The notes: generated by a model not told the origin, from the letters alone. Counted from the first letter of the stretch, positions 8,288 to 17,336 are shown. The stretch is DNA of 64,000 bases from Faecalicatena faecalis (GCF_012524165.2 NZ_JABACJ020000011.1:1-64000); one strand, 5' to 3'. Made by a program: numbers and translations.

Positions 8288-8944
8288 TTACTGACGCACC
8301 TCGGTGATTTCTCCGTCTTTCATGAACACGATTTTAGTTCCGAGAGTGATTGCCTCATCGTAATTATTGGTGACATATAAAACGGTGATTCCCAGCTCTT
8401 TATTAATCTTCTTAATATCTGTAATCATCTCCTGTCTGCGGTGTTCGTTCTGTCTGGCGAAGTCTTCGTCTACAAGCAAAACCTTTGGGCGGCATACGAC
8501 AGCACGTCCAAGTGCTACTTTCTGCTTCTGTGCTTCGGAGATAGAGCGAATCTTCCGTTCCAGTACGTTGGAGATTCCGAAGAACTCGGCAGCGGTCTTG
8601 ACACGAGAGTCGATAACGCCCCTCGGCAGGTTGCGGAGTCTTAAGCCCAGTGCCATATTATCATAGACATTAAAATGGTCATAGAGCACATAATTCTGAA
8701 AGGCCATTGCCAGGCTCCTGTCTCTGGGCAAGATATCGTTGAGCAGATCACTTCCAAGATAGATTTCCCCAGTCGTGATATCCTCCAGACCACCTATCAT
8801 GCGTAAAATCGCCGATTTCCCACAGCCGCTTGGACCATGGAAGGTAACAAATTCACCATCATCAATATGAAGAGAAACATTTTTTACAGAAATAAATCCA
8901 TTGGGATAAGTTTTATTTAAATTTTTAAGTGTTACGCTGGCCAT
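8288..8944 (-). CDS. orphan ABC ATPase, MalK/UgpC-like but degenerate
   Basis: A 218-aa ATP-binding domain related to sugar-importer ATPases. Walker A (GPSGCGKS) and Q-loop (AFQNY) are intact and Walker B ends LLVDED. The signature LSGGQ is replaced by ISEAQKQK, and the switch histidine expected in VTHDxxEA is asparagine (VTNNYDEA). The ~120-aa regulatory domain of MalK is absent, and no permease or binding-protein gene is adjacent. It may bind ATP but hydrolyse it poorly, so it could be a vestigial or regulatory ATPase. ATG follows CGGAGGTG. Confidence 0.82.
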   Translation of the reverse strand: MASVTLKNLNKTYPNGFISVKNVSLHIDDGEFVTFHGPSGCGKSAILRMIGGLEDITTGEIYLGSDLLNDILPRDRSLAMAFQNYVLYDHFNVYDNMALGLRLRNLPRGVIDSRVKTAAEFFGISNVLERKIRSISEAQKQKVALGRAVVCRPKVLLVDEDFARQNEHRRQEMITDIKKINKELGITVLYVTNNYDEAITLGTKIVFMKDGEITEVRQ

Positions 8945-9000
8945 AGGAACACCTCCGATATTTTCTTATCACAATTTTAGCACATCCGATAGGGCAATGC

Positions 9001-9086
9001 AAAGGGGTCTGACCCTTTTGCTGTTCATTTTCTGAATTGTATGAGAAAACTCGGAAAACGGCAGTCAAAAGGGTCAGACCCCTTTA
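9001..9086. repeat. REP-like inverted pair (BIME)
   Basis: Two perfectly inverted 20-bp arms, 9001–9020 and 9066–9085, each carrying a GGGGTCTGACCC-type imperfect palindrome, enclose 45 bp. This looks like REP sequences mobilised by IS200-like RAYT transposases. The right arm supplies the last codons and the TGA stop of the spmB gene. Confidence 0.7.
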
Positions 9087-9610
9087 TACATTAACCCAGC
9101 CAGTAGTACACTTGCGACGAGTCCGGCAAAGGTTGCGAGCATGGCTCCTGTGAGGGTATATCTTGTCTTTTTGATTTTTGCGGTCATGAAGTAGACGCTC
9201 ATGGTATAGAAAATGGTCTCGGTACAGGCCATGGAGATGGAGGCGATCAGGCCGAGCCGGGAATCTGTGCCATATTCTTTGAATATATCCAATAAAAGTC
9301 CGGTCGCGGCGGAGGAGGAAAACATTTTGACGATGGTGAGAGGAACGAGCTCTCCGGGAAAACCTATGTATATAGTAAAGCGGCCGATCAGCGAGGAAAG
9401 AAAATCGAGGAAGCCGGAGGCACGCAGAATTCCCACGGCAACCATGAGACCGATCAGGGTAGGCATAATTTTAATCACGGTGAGGAAACCGCTTTTGGCA
9501 CCTTTTATAAAGTTGTCGTAGACATTGGTTTTCATCAGGATGCCGTATGTGACGATTGCAAGGATGATAAAGGGGACAATGAAGTCTGTGATATAAAGAA
9601 AAAATTGCAT
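9074..9610 (-). CDS. spmB: spore maturation protein B
   Basis: A 178-aa membrane protein of the nucleoside-recognition/Gate family, the same length as B. subtilis SpmB, which with SpmA is needed for spore core dehydration. Hydrophobic segments surround the family-typical blocks IMPTLIGLMVAVGILRASG and FPGELVPLTIVKMFSSSAATGLLLD. The final residues (KGV) and the stop codon are read from the REP-like arm at 9066–9085, so the original C-terminus has been replaced. Its partner spmA is not adjacent but lies 3 kb away on the other strand (12684). Confidence 0.88.
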   Translation of the reverse strand: MQFFLYITDFIVPFIILAIVTYGILMKTNVYDNFIKGAKSGFLTVIKIMPTLIGLMVAVGILRASGFLDFLSSLIGRFTIYIGFPGELVPLTIVKMFSSSAATGLLLDIFKEYGTDSRLGLIASISMACTETIFYTMSVYFMTAKIKKTRYTLTGAMLATFAGLVASVLLAGLMYKGV

Positions 9611-9759
9611 GAATTACCTCGATAGGAACGTTTCGTCATTTCTTTATGTATATGCTTTTTTAAGGAAAACAATGCTTTTAAAGTAAGAGGAATTCGTCGG
9701 TATGGCATATCGTCTTTCTTTTTTTCATAAAATGAAGCAAAGACGTCAGGGGAGTTCTT

Positions 9760-11511
9760 ATGTCATTTCTATTTCCCAAATATAAAAAGCGGCTGACTGC
9801 CGTTTGTCTCACAATCAGTGTAACAGGTATGGTACTGTTCACTGGCTGCAGCCCAAAGGCTTTGGCCAATCAGAATAAGACATTCCAATCATTTACAAAT
9901 GAAGTGTTCTGCCAGGAGGTCGCATCGAATACGATCAGCCTTCATTATTCTCTGAAAAATCCGGATACATATGGTATTAAAAATGCGCCCATCACTTTCG
10001 GGGAGTTTTCTACCGATGCTCAGGCTTCAAAGGCCTCTCTGGAAAATCTGCAGGCGGCATTGAAACAGTTTTCTTATGAAAAGCTTTCTGTGAAAAATCA
10101 GTTGACCTATGATGTTCTGGATCAATACCTTAAAATGGCAGAGGAAAATACCAAATATTTATTATATGAAGAGCCCCTTGGTCTAGTCAGCGGCATTCAG
10201 ACACAACTTCCAGTACTGCTTTCTGAGTATCAGTTTTATGACAAGGATGATGTAGATACCTATCTGAAATTAATGGAATCCACGCCGGATTATTTTAAGT
10301 CCCTGATTGTGTTTGAAAAGGCAAAGTCAAAGGCAGGGCTGTTCATGGCTGATTATGCGGCAGATACGGTCATTGCACAGTGTACGGCATTTATGGAAAT
10401 GGGGGAAAGCAATTATTTGATTTCTACTTTTGTAGAACGTTTGAAACAATTGGATATTCCGACTTCTGAACAGAGCAACTATATCAAAAAAAATGCCCAG
10501 ATGCTGCAAAGTTATGTTCTGCCGGCATACAGCGAGCTGATTTCGGCGGTACAGAGCTTAAAAGGGACGGGGAAAAATGAAGAGGGGCTGTGCCATCTGC
10601 CAAAGGGAAAAGCTTATTATGAACAGGTTGTATATGAAGCGACAGGTTCAAAAAAGACAGTCCCTCAGTTGGAAGAAATGACAAGGCAGCAGATGATTAC
10701 GGATTTAGAGGCAATGGAGGAGGTACTTCAGATTGCAGGCAGCGAGGCAAAAGAAACGGTTGCAATGGAGGAAAATAATCCTGTTTCTATTTTAAATGAA
10801 TTGGAGGCTAAAACGGGAAAATCATTCCCACAGCCGCCGGATACCGTCACACAGGTGAAATATGTGCCGAAAGCAATGGAAAAGCATCTTAGTCCAGCAT
10901 TTTATATGATACCGGCCATCGATAATACAAAAGAAAATGTAATTTATGTGAATCAAGCGCATATGAGCAATAATCTGACGTTGTATACTACACTTGCCCA
11001 TGAAGGATATCCAGGCCATCTCTATCAGACTGTTTATTATGCAGGAACAAATCCAGATCCCTTAAGGAGTATCTTCAATTTTGGAGGGTATGTGGAAGGA
11101 TGGGCCACCTATGCAGAGATGTGCAGCTATTATCTTTCCTCCCTAAGTAAGGAGCAGGCGACTCTTCTGCAAAAAAACAGCTCTATTATTCTGGGACTGT
11201 ATGCCCTAGCAGATATGGGAATCCATTATGAAGGCTGGAGTAAGTTGGATACGATCGCTTTCTTTAAAAATTATGGGATAAAGGACAGCAGGACGGTTGA
11301 AAGGATTTATGAACTGGTTATAGGGTCTCCTGGAAACTATCTAAAATATTATATAGGGTACGTGGAGTTCCTGGAATTGAAAAAGGAATGGGTGGAGAAA
11401 AAGGGAAGTGATTTTTCACAAAAGGAATTCCACGAGGCGGTACTGTCCGTGGGACCAGCACCATTCGCACTCGTGGAAGAATATATGTGGAAATTGCCTG
11501 TAAATGATTAA
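9760..11511 (+). CDS. DUF885-family lipoprotein, putative zinc metallopeptidase
   Basis: A 583-aa secreted lipoprotein: basic N-terminus, hydrophobic segment and lipobox LFTGC (Cys30). The mature part is a DUF885 protein with the zinc-site-like motif HEGYPGHLYQ near residue 414, followed downstream by GGYVEGWATYAE, whose Glu is a likely third ligand. Many family members are annotated as peptidases on this basis. The ATG follows GGGGAGTTCTT. Its stop shares TTAA with the convergent diguanylate cyclase gene. Confidence 0.85.
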   Translation: MSFLFPKYKKRLTAVCLTISVTGMVLFTGCSPKALANQNKTFQSFTNEVFCQEVASNTISLHYSLKNPDTYGIKNAPITFGEFSTDAQASKASLENLQAALKQFSYEKLSVKNQLTYDVLDQYLKMAEENTKYLLYEEPLGLVSGIQTQLPVLLSEYQFYDKDDVDTYLKLMESTPDYFKSLIVFEKAKSKAGLFMADYAADTVIAQCTAFMEMGESNYLISTFVERLKQLDIPTSEQSNYIKKNAQMLQSYVLPAYSELISAVQSLKGTGKNEEGLCHLPKGKAYYEQVVYEATGSKKTVPQLEEMTRQQMITDLEAMEEVLQIAGSEAKETVAMEENNPVSILNELEAKTGKSFPQPPDTVTQVKYVPKAMEKHLSPAFYMIPAIDNTKENVIYVNQAHMSNNLTLYTTLAHEGYPGHLYQTVYYAGTNPDPLRSIFNFGGYVEGWATYAEMCSYYLSSLSKEQATLLQKNSSIILGLYALADMGIHYEGWSKLDTIAFFKNYGIKDSRTVERIYELVIGSPGNYLKYYIGYVEFLELKKEWVEKKGSDFSQKEFHEAVLSVGPAPFALVEEYMWKLPVND

Positions 11512-12593
11512 GCAAGTAAGTGATAGAAGGCGTATTGATTTTTACCGCTTTGTTTAGAAAGGTAAAGAGCCTCATCGGCGTGTTTGTATAAATCCTTAAA
11601 ATTATCACCGTCTTCCGGGAAAAGGGAAACTCCTACACTGGCACTGATGTGTGGGATTTCCTCATCGGAGGTCGTATCGATCTTGTTTACAATGTCTAAA
11701 AAGTGTGAGACGCGGTGCCGGATGATTTCTGAATCAATGCAGTTTGGCAAAAAGATCAGGAATTCATCTCCTCCAAGCCGTCCTATGATATCCGAGTTAC
11801 GGAAGGAATCCTTTAAAGCCGCGCCTACCTCCCGGAGGACCTTGTCACCGCAGGCATGGCCGTTGGAATCATTGACAAGTTTGAAATTATCTACGTCCAC
11901 AACGAGGAGGGCTCCTTTAGAGTCCTGTGTTGCCAGAAAGGTATTGATTTTCCGTTCACAGAACCCACGATTCCACAGGCCTGTCATTTTATCCGTATCT
12001 CTCTGGATTTCCAGAATATTGTTGGACATAATCTGTTTTAGGTTCAGATAATTTGATTGATGAGAGGTAATAATACTGAGCAGGTAAAAGATAACGGCAT
12101 TCACAATATCATAAGAGGCCAGATAAGGTATTTTCACATATCTTGATGTAAGGCAGAAAATCAGGCAGAAAAATCCCATAAAAATACACATGCGGATTGG
12201 AATGTCAATCATAAACAAAGGCAGGATCACGAGAAAGACAAAAAAAGTAACGGCATTCATCATAGGCTGTGTCACAGTACCCATATAAATAGCTGTTGCC
12301 ATAATAATAGCAAAGACAATATAAATCGCAAGTGGAACCAAACGTTTATGTGTCTTTAGAAAGGTTTTCGATAATAAATATAGAATAATGGATGTTACTA
12401 CCAGAAGGATATAGGCTTCTGTTGCCTTTAAAAACTGCTCCACGAACAGAGACAGAATACTTAAGGGAAGTCCTATAATCACACCGAGTGCAGATATAAG
12501 CTGGACGGCTTTTAAATTCTTATCAGCAATATCTTTATAATATGTATGATAGTTATCAATAAAAAATTTGTTATATGAAATCATAACATCCAC
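11508..12593 (-). CDS. membrane diguanylate cyclase (GGDEF)
   Basis: A 361-aa protein with about six N-terminal membrane helices and a C-terminal GGDEF domain that makes cyclic-di-GMP from two GTP. The active site GRLGGDEFLIF is intact, preceded by the inhibitory-site motif RNSD at the correct five-residue distance, so both catalysis and product inhibition are predicted. No EAL or HD-GYP domain is fused. It is monocistronic and overlaps the DUF885 gene by 4 nt tail to tail. Confidence 0.93.
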   Translation of the reverse strand: MDVMISYNKFFIDNYHTYYKDIADKNLKAVQLISALGVIIGLPLSILSLFVEQFLKATEAYILLVVTSIILYLLSKTFLKTHKRLVPLAIYIVFAIIMATAIYMGTVTQPMMNAVTFFVFLVILPLFMIDIPIRMCIFMGFFCLIFCLTSRYVKIPYLASYDIVNAVIFYLLSIITSHQSNYLNLKQIMSNNILEIQRDTDKMTGLWNRGFCERKINTFLATQDSKGALLVVDVDNFKLVNDSNGHACGDKVLREVGAALKDSFRNSDIIGRLGGDEFLIFLPNCIDSEIIRHRVSHFLDIVNKIDTTSDEEIPHISASVGVSLFPEDGDNFKDLYKHADEALYLSKQSGKNQYAFYHLLA

Positions 12594-12683
12594 CCCTAGT
12601 TTATGAAAATTATAATTACTTCTATTCTAACATAAAAATCACAGAAATATTACATTAATATTAAAAAATTGTAGGAGGGCAAA

Positions 12684-13298
12684 ATGCTAAATTATCTTTG
12701 GGCGGGCATGATTATTATTGGGGTCGTGTTTGGAGCATTGAATGGGAAGATGCCGGATATTACAAATGCAGCTTTAGATTCCGCTAAGGAGGCAGTGACA
12801 TTGTGCATCACGATGATGGGAGTCATGTCATTTTGGGTCGGGATGATGGAAATCGCATCCAGAGCAGGGATTATCGAAATGGCCTCGAAAAAACTAAGGC
12901 CTCTGATCCGGTTTCTATTCCCAAATATTCCAGAGGAGCATAAGGCAAATGAATATATCAGTACTAACTTTATTGCAAATTTCTTAGGACTGGGATGGGC
13001 GGCCACGCCTGCGGGACTTCAAGGGATGGCCTCGCTTGCTGATCTGGAGAAGGAGAGACGGGAAGGCAGGGCGCCAGGGAGGGCGAGAGAAACAGGAGTG
13101 GCATCGGATGAGATGTGTACGTTTCTGATTATGAATATCTCTTCGTTACAGTTGATTCCGGTGAATGTAATTGCTTATAGGAGCCAGTATGGGAGCGTCA
13201 ATCCGGCGGCAATCGTCGGGGCAGGAATCGTGGCTACGGCGGTGAGTACGGTGGTGGCGATGGTGTATTGTAAGATGAAGGCGGGGAGGAGAGTGTGA
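12684..13298 (+). CDS. spmA: spore maturation protein A
   Basis: A 204-aa nucleoside-recognition-domain membrane protein. Family blocks include MMGVMSFWVGMMEIA, FIANFLGLGWAATPAGLQGM and FLIMNISSLQLIPVNVIAYR. It acts with SpmB in spore core dehydration. A perfect GTAGGAGGGC site precedes the ATG. The 3' part of the gene is duplicated as a decayed fragment at 14901–15171. Confidence 0.93.
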   Translation: MLNYLWAGMIIIGVVFGALNGKMPDITNAALDSAKEAVTLCITMMGVMSFWVGMMEIASRAGIIEMASKKLRPLIRFLFPNIPEEHKANEYISTNFIANFLGLGWAATPAGLQGMASLADLEKERREGRAPGRARETGVASDEMCTFLIMNISSLQLIPVNVIAYRSQYGSVNPAAIVGAGIVATAVSTVVAMVYCKMKAGRRV

Positions 13299-13320
13299 AT
13301 AGGGTGAATGTACACTTTAC

Positions 13321-13360
13321 TTTATGTAATACATATATTATGATTTATGTATTACATAAA
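13321..13360. promoter_or_regulatory. paired operator palindromes upstream of the RHH gene
   Basis: Two 13-bp palindromes, TATGTAATACATA (13323–13335) and TATGTATTACATA (13346–13358), 10 bp apart and together forming a larger inverted repeat. They end 14 bp before the RHH start codon, fitting an autoregulated ribbon-helix-helix repressor. Confidence 0.65.
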
Positions 13361-13374
13361 AGTGAGGGATAACG

Positions 13375-13554
13375 ATGGGAAAGGTAGGCAGACCAAAGGG
13401 AAAGAGTAATAAAGAAACCATTATCTCTATGAGATTGGATGAAGCAACTAAGAACAGATTGGAAGCATATTGTATAAGAATGCATAGGTCCAGGTCGGAA
13501 GTAATTAGAGAAGCTGTGGATTTGTTTGTAGAGGAGGCAGAAGATGAGGCGTGA
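13375..13554 (+). CDS. ribbon-helix-helix (CopG-like) DNA-binding protein
   Basis: A 59-aa protein, MGKVGRPKGKSNKETIIS, then the RHH core ISMRLDEATKNRLEAYCIRMHRSRSEVIREAVDLFVEE. GTGAGGGATAACG precedes the ATG. Such proteins are dimeric repressors and common antitoxins. Its last codons overlap the next ORF (13544), implying coupling with the RhuM-type genes. A decayed copy of this gene lies at 19267–19365. Confidence 0.82.
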   Translation: MGKVGRPKGKSNKETIISMRLDEATKNRLEAYCIRMHRSRSEVIREAVDLFVEEAEDEA

Positions 13555-13750
13555 AAATTCAGTTGTTTCCAAAATGGAAACAACTGCGTCAAACGGTAAA
13601 AGTTATAGTACAAATTACTATAACCTGGATGCGATTATAGCTGTTGGTTATCGGGTTAATTCAAGAAAGGCAACGATGTTTAGAATTTGGGCGAATACTG
13701 TTTTTGAAAATATTCGAAAGAATTATGGATTGGAGGATTATCATGTCTAA
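13544..13750 (+). pseudogene. truncated RhuM-like ORF
   Basis: A 68-aa ORF whose middle (SNGKSYSTNYYNLDAIIAVGYRVNSRKATMFRIWA) is homologous to part of the full RhuM protein that follows (SDGKQYSTKHYNLQMIIAVGFKVNNDRAVRFRKWS). It lacks the N-terminal and C-terminal parts of the family. It overlaps the RHH gene by 11 nt and the next gene by 8 nt, so it is still translated within an operon; it may be a remnant or a deliberate short paralogue. Confidence 0.65.
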
Positions 13751-14777
13751 AAAGAAAGATGAGGTTACAATTCACTCCAGCGCGGCAGAGTATTTGACCT
13801 ATGTCGCAGCAGTCGGGGACAGCGCCGACAGCATGGAAATGCGCTATGAAGATGAAAATATATGGCTGACACAAAAGATGATGGCACAGCTTTATAATGT
13901 ATCGGTGCAGAATATCGGACAACACATTAAAAAAGTATTAGATGATGGAGAATTGGCAGAAGACTCAGTTATAAAGAAATACTTTATAACTGCTTCTGAC
14001 GGAAAGCAATACAGTACGAAGCACTACAATCTCCAGATGATTATTGCTGTGGGATTTAAGGTAAATAATGACCGTGCTGTCCGTTTTCGTAAATGGTCTG
14101 GGCAGATTGTAAAAGATTATACGATTCAAGGCTGGACAATGGACAAGGAACGTCTGAAAAAGGGTCATATGTTCACGGATGAATACTTTGAGCGTCAGCT
14201 ACAAAATATTCGTGAAATTCGCCTGTCGGAGCGGAAATTTTATCAAAAAATTACGGACTTATATGCTACGGCCTTTGATTATGATAAAGATGCAAAGACT
14301 ACCAGACGTTTCTTTCAGACTGTTCAGAATAAGATGCACTGGGCAGTCCATAGGCATACAGCCGCAGAGTTAATTGTAGAACGAGCAGATGCAGAAAAAG
14401 AACATATGGGATTGAATACGTGGGAGTCAGCGCCGGATGGGAAAATTGTAAAAGCCGATGTATCGATTGCAAAGAATTATTTGAGCGATAAAGAAATGTC
14501 ATATATGGAGCGAATAGTATCTTTGTATCTTGATTATGCTGAGTTGCAGGCAGAACGTCAGATTCCTATGAGTATGGAGGATTGGGCAAAACGCCTAGAT
14601 GGCTTTTTGGAGTTTAATGGAAATGAAATTCTCACTGACGCAGGAAAAATCAGTACAGAGCAGGCAAAGCTTCATGCTGAGACAGAGTTTGAGAAATATC
14701 GAATTGTACAGGACAGGCTGTTTATGTCTGATTATGATAGGTTTTTACTGGAGTTGGAAGAACAAACAAAAGGATAG
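13743..14777 (+). CDS. RhuM-family protein
   Basis: I choose ATG 13743 (after TTGGAGGATTATC), giving 344 aa; an upstream in-frame ATG at 13644 lies inside the preceding ORF. The protein matches the virulence-associated RhuM family: WLTQKMMAQLYNVSVQNIGQHIKK, then DGKQYSTKHYNLQMIIAVGFKVNNDRAVRFRKWSGQ. The C-terminal half is helical. RhuM genes often occur on mobile islands near RHH or TA-like regulators; biochemical role is unknown. Possible toxin/effector of the RHH protein upstream, but this is inference. Confidence 0.82.
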   Translation: MSKKKDEVTIHSSAAEYLTYVAAVGDSADSMEMRYEDENIWLTQKMMAQLYNVSVQNIGQHIKKVLDDGELAEDSVIKKYFITASDGKQYSTKHYNLQMIIAVGFKVNNDRAVRFRKWSGQIVKDYTIQGWTMDKERLKKGHMFTDEYFERQLQNIREIRLSERKFYQKITDLYATAFDYDKDAKTTRRFFQTVQNKMHWAVHRHTAAELIVERADAEKEHMGLNTWESAPDGKIVKADVSIAKNYLSDKEMSYMERIVSLYLDYAELQAERQIPMSMEDWAKRLDGFLEFNGNEILTDAGKISTEQAKLHAETEFEKYRIVQDRLFMSDYDRFLLELEEQTKG

Positions 14778-14876
14778 TTTTTCAGAAATACAAATGTAAA
14801 GTTTATCAAAGTAGAAATACATTAGAAGGGAAATTTTGCTTAACATATTAGAGAAAAACAAAAGAAAACGAAAAAA

Positions 14877-14898
14877 TTGTGTCATTAACTTGACTCAA
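14877..14898. repeat. 22-bp direct repeat, left copy
   Basis: Contains GTCATTAACTTGACTCAA and is identical over 22 bp to 19226–19247. It immediately precedes the decayed spmA fragment. It could be an element end or a recombination site. Confidence 0.6.
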
Positions 14899-14900
14899 AG

Positions 14901-15171
14901 GGGATTACAGGGGATGGGGGCACTTGCGGATCTGGAGAAGGAGAGACGGGAAGGCAGGGCGCCGTGAAAGACGAGAGAACCGGGGGTGGCTTCGGATGAG
15001 ATGTGTACGTTTTTGATTATGAATATCTCATACCTGCAACTGATTCCGGTGAATGTGATTGCCTACAGAAGCCAGTACGGGAGTGAGAATCCGACGGCAA
15101 TTGTGGCTACGGCGGTGAGTACGGTGGTAGCGATGGTGTATTGTAAGATGAAGGCTGGGAGGAGAAGATAA
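14901..15171 (+). pseudogene. decayed duplicate of the spmA 3' end
   Basis: The sequence matches the C-terminal ~85 codons of spmA at 12684–13298, starting at the GLQGM region. It carries an in-frame TGA at 14965–14967 and an in-frame deletion removing GAGIV. The remainder (SDEMCTFLIMNIS…VNVIAYRSQYGS) is well conserved, so the duplication is not ancient. Confidence 0.85.
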
Positions 15172-15207
15172 AGATTTAGAATTAGAAGATAAAAGAAGAA
15201 AAAGTGG

Positions 15208-15231
15208 AGTGCTAGATAGCACTTCATTTTT
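15208..15231 (+). terminator. terminator after the spmA fragment
   Basis: Stem AGTGCTA/TAGCACT (15208–15214 and 15217–15223) followed by TCATTTTT. It separates the pseudogene from the helicase gene. Confidence 0.65.
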
Positions 15232-15397
15232 ATAACATTAAAAATAATTTATGCGATTTGTGTAAAATGTCTATTGTATTTATATTTAATTTTTGGCAAG
15301 ATTATATAAAGAAAACTTTAATTTATTAAATTATAGGCAGAGTTTATGTGTTTGATTTTTTACTGAGTTGATAATCGGAAGATATTGAGAGGAACTT

Positions 15398-17320
15398 ATG
15401 GGAAAACTAAATTATAATGAACATTATTTTGAAATGGCAAATCCTTATATTTACAATAATAGTGAATTGCGAGAGCCACAGATACAAGGCTATTATAAGG
15501 TGTATGAACATTTTGTTGTACGTAATAAGAAACGTATACATGCAATTGTAGTACTTCCAACGGGAGTTGGAAAAACTGGATTGATGGGGTTACTGCCATT
15601 CCACATTTGTGAAGGAAGAGTATTGATTATTACGCCACAGCTAACGATTAAGGATACAGTGGTAGATTCATTAGATCCAGATAATCCGGAAAGTTTTTGG
15701 TATAGAAGAAAAATATTTAATAGGGTTGATGAAACTCCAACGTTGGTAGAGTTTGAACGTGGTATCAAAAACGAAATTTTGGATGTGGCTAACATAGTAA
15801 TTTTGAATATTCATAAGTTACAGGCTAGGTTGAGTAGTTCTCCTTTAAATTATTTGCCGAAAGATTATTTTGATATGATAATTATTGATGAAGCCCATCA
15901 TTCAACAGCTAACACATGGGTTGAGACAATAAATCACTTTGATAAAGCTAAGGTAGTCAAGTTGACAGGAACACCGATACGTACTGATGGTGTGGAATTA
16001 GCAGGTGAATTGGTTTACAAATATAAGCTGAGTCAGGCTATGGCTAAGGGATATGTGAAATCCTTAAGAAATATTGAATATGTTCCAGAACAACTATTAT
16101 TGACAATAGATAAAGATGAAGCAAAACAGTATACCGTTGAGCAATTATTGGAATTAGGTTTACGTGATGAGGACTGGATAAGACGTTCAGTGGCATATTC
16201 CAGAGAATGCTCAAAAAGTGTTGTAATAGAAAGTATCAAGTTGTTGGAACATAAGAGAAGTGGTGGTTCAAAAGTACCTCATAAAATTATTGCTGTTGCT
16301 TGTAGCATTGATCATGCAGAACAAATCAAGCAATTGTATGTAGAGTTGGGATACAGAGCAGAAGTTATACATAGCAGGAAAACATTGGAAGAACAGAATA
16401 AAATTAAACAAGATATTGAAAATCACCGTTTAGATGTTATCATTCATGTTGCAATGTTGGGAGAAGGATATGATCATCCTTATCTTAGTGTAGCAGCTAT
16501 CTTTAGACCATTTAAAAATGAACTTCCATATGAACAGTTTATTGGTAGGGTGTTAAGAGTTATTCCGGAAGAAGAAGTTGAAAAACCAGACGATAATATT
16601 GCGGATGTTGTTTCACATCATAATTTAAAATTAGCAGAACTTTGGGATAAATATAAAAGAGAGTTGCAGGAAAGTGAGGTAATAAAACATCTACAAGCGG
16701 AAAATTTGTTGGATGATAGTGAATCATCTGGCGGTGGTACCCAGGGAGTGAAAGTGGATAATATACCGCTAGGTCTTGCAGAGGAACAGGGAACAGGAAC
16801 ACTGACTACAGATTTATACTTAAATACTGAGTTGATAAAAAGGCAAAAAGAAGAAGAGCAAAGACAAAAAGAAAGCATTAATAAATTACAGGAACTTTTA
16901 CATATTGACTATGAACAAGCACTGTCAATTTATAATCAGACAAGAACAAAAGATACTGCCGCGTTCAAAAGGCCCGATTTATACTTTGCGAATAGAAAGA
17001 AAAGCTTAGATGATGAGATAAGAGAAATTTTAGTGCCACAGTTAGTTACTAGATTTCATATTAATCAAGCTGCTAAAAACTTGGCGGATTGTCGTTTATT
17101 TTCGGGTAGAAAGTATATGTGGATAAAAGAGAAAGCATCTGATAATGGAGCATTATTAGCTATGTATTTTAATACTTATTTACGTAATGAAATAGGGAAA
17201 AAGCGAGAAGATTGGAAAGTTTCAGATTATGATATAGCGTTTGAGAAGCTTTCAATCGCAGAAGAATTCGTTGAAAAGGTATTAATTGAGTACTTGAACA
17301 TAGATAGTGAAGAATATTAA
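15398..17320 (+). CDS. DEAD/DEAH-box superfamily 2 helicase
   Basis: A 640-aa SF2 helicase. Motif I LPTGVGKT, motif II IIIDEAHH, motif III LTGTPIRT and motif VI QFIGRVLR are all intact, with a motif IV/V region around HVAMLGEGYDHPYL. A charged linker and ~180-residue helical C-terminal domain follow. No nuclease motif is evident. The gene is much more AT-rich than the flanking core genes and starts a three-gene group with the 108-aa ORF (overlapping ribosome site) and the DUF2971 gene. Similar stand-alone SF2 helicases act in phage defence, but the specific system is not recognised. Confidence 0.88.
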   Translation: MGKLNYNEHYFEMANPYIYNNSELREPQIQGYYKVYEHFVVRNKKRIHAIVVLPTGVGKTGLMGLLPFHICEGRVLIITPQLTIKDTVVDSLDPDNPESFWYRRKIFNRVDETPTLVEFERGIKNEILDVANIVILNIHKLQARLSSSPLNYLPKDYFDMIIIDEAHHSTANTWVETINHFDKAKVVKLTGTPIRTDGVELAGELVYKYKLSQAMAKGYVKSLRNIEYVPEQLLLTIDKDEAKQYTVEQLLELGLRDEDWIRRSVAYSRECSKSVVIESIKLLEHKRSGGSKVPHKIIAVACSIDHAEQIKQLYVELGYRAEVIHSRKTLEEQNKIKQDIENHRLDVIIHVAMLGEGYDHPYLSVAAIFRPFKNELPYEQFIGRVLRVIPEEEVEKPDDNIADVVSHHNLKLAELWDKYKRELQESEVIKHLQAENLLDDSESSGGGTQGVKVDNIPLGLAEEQGTGTLTTDLYLNTELIKRQKEEEQRQKESINKLQELLHIDYEQALSIYNQTRTKDTAAFKRPDLYFANRKKSLDDEIREILVPQLVTRFHINQAAKNLADCRLFSGRKYMWIKEKASDNGALLAMYFNTYLRNEIGKKREDWKVSDYDIAFEKLSIAEEFVEKVLIEYLNIDSEEY

Positions 17321-17336
17321 TGAGGAGGAAAAATTT

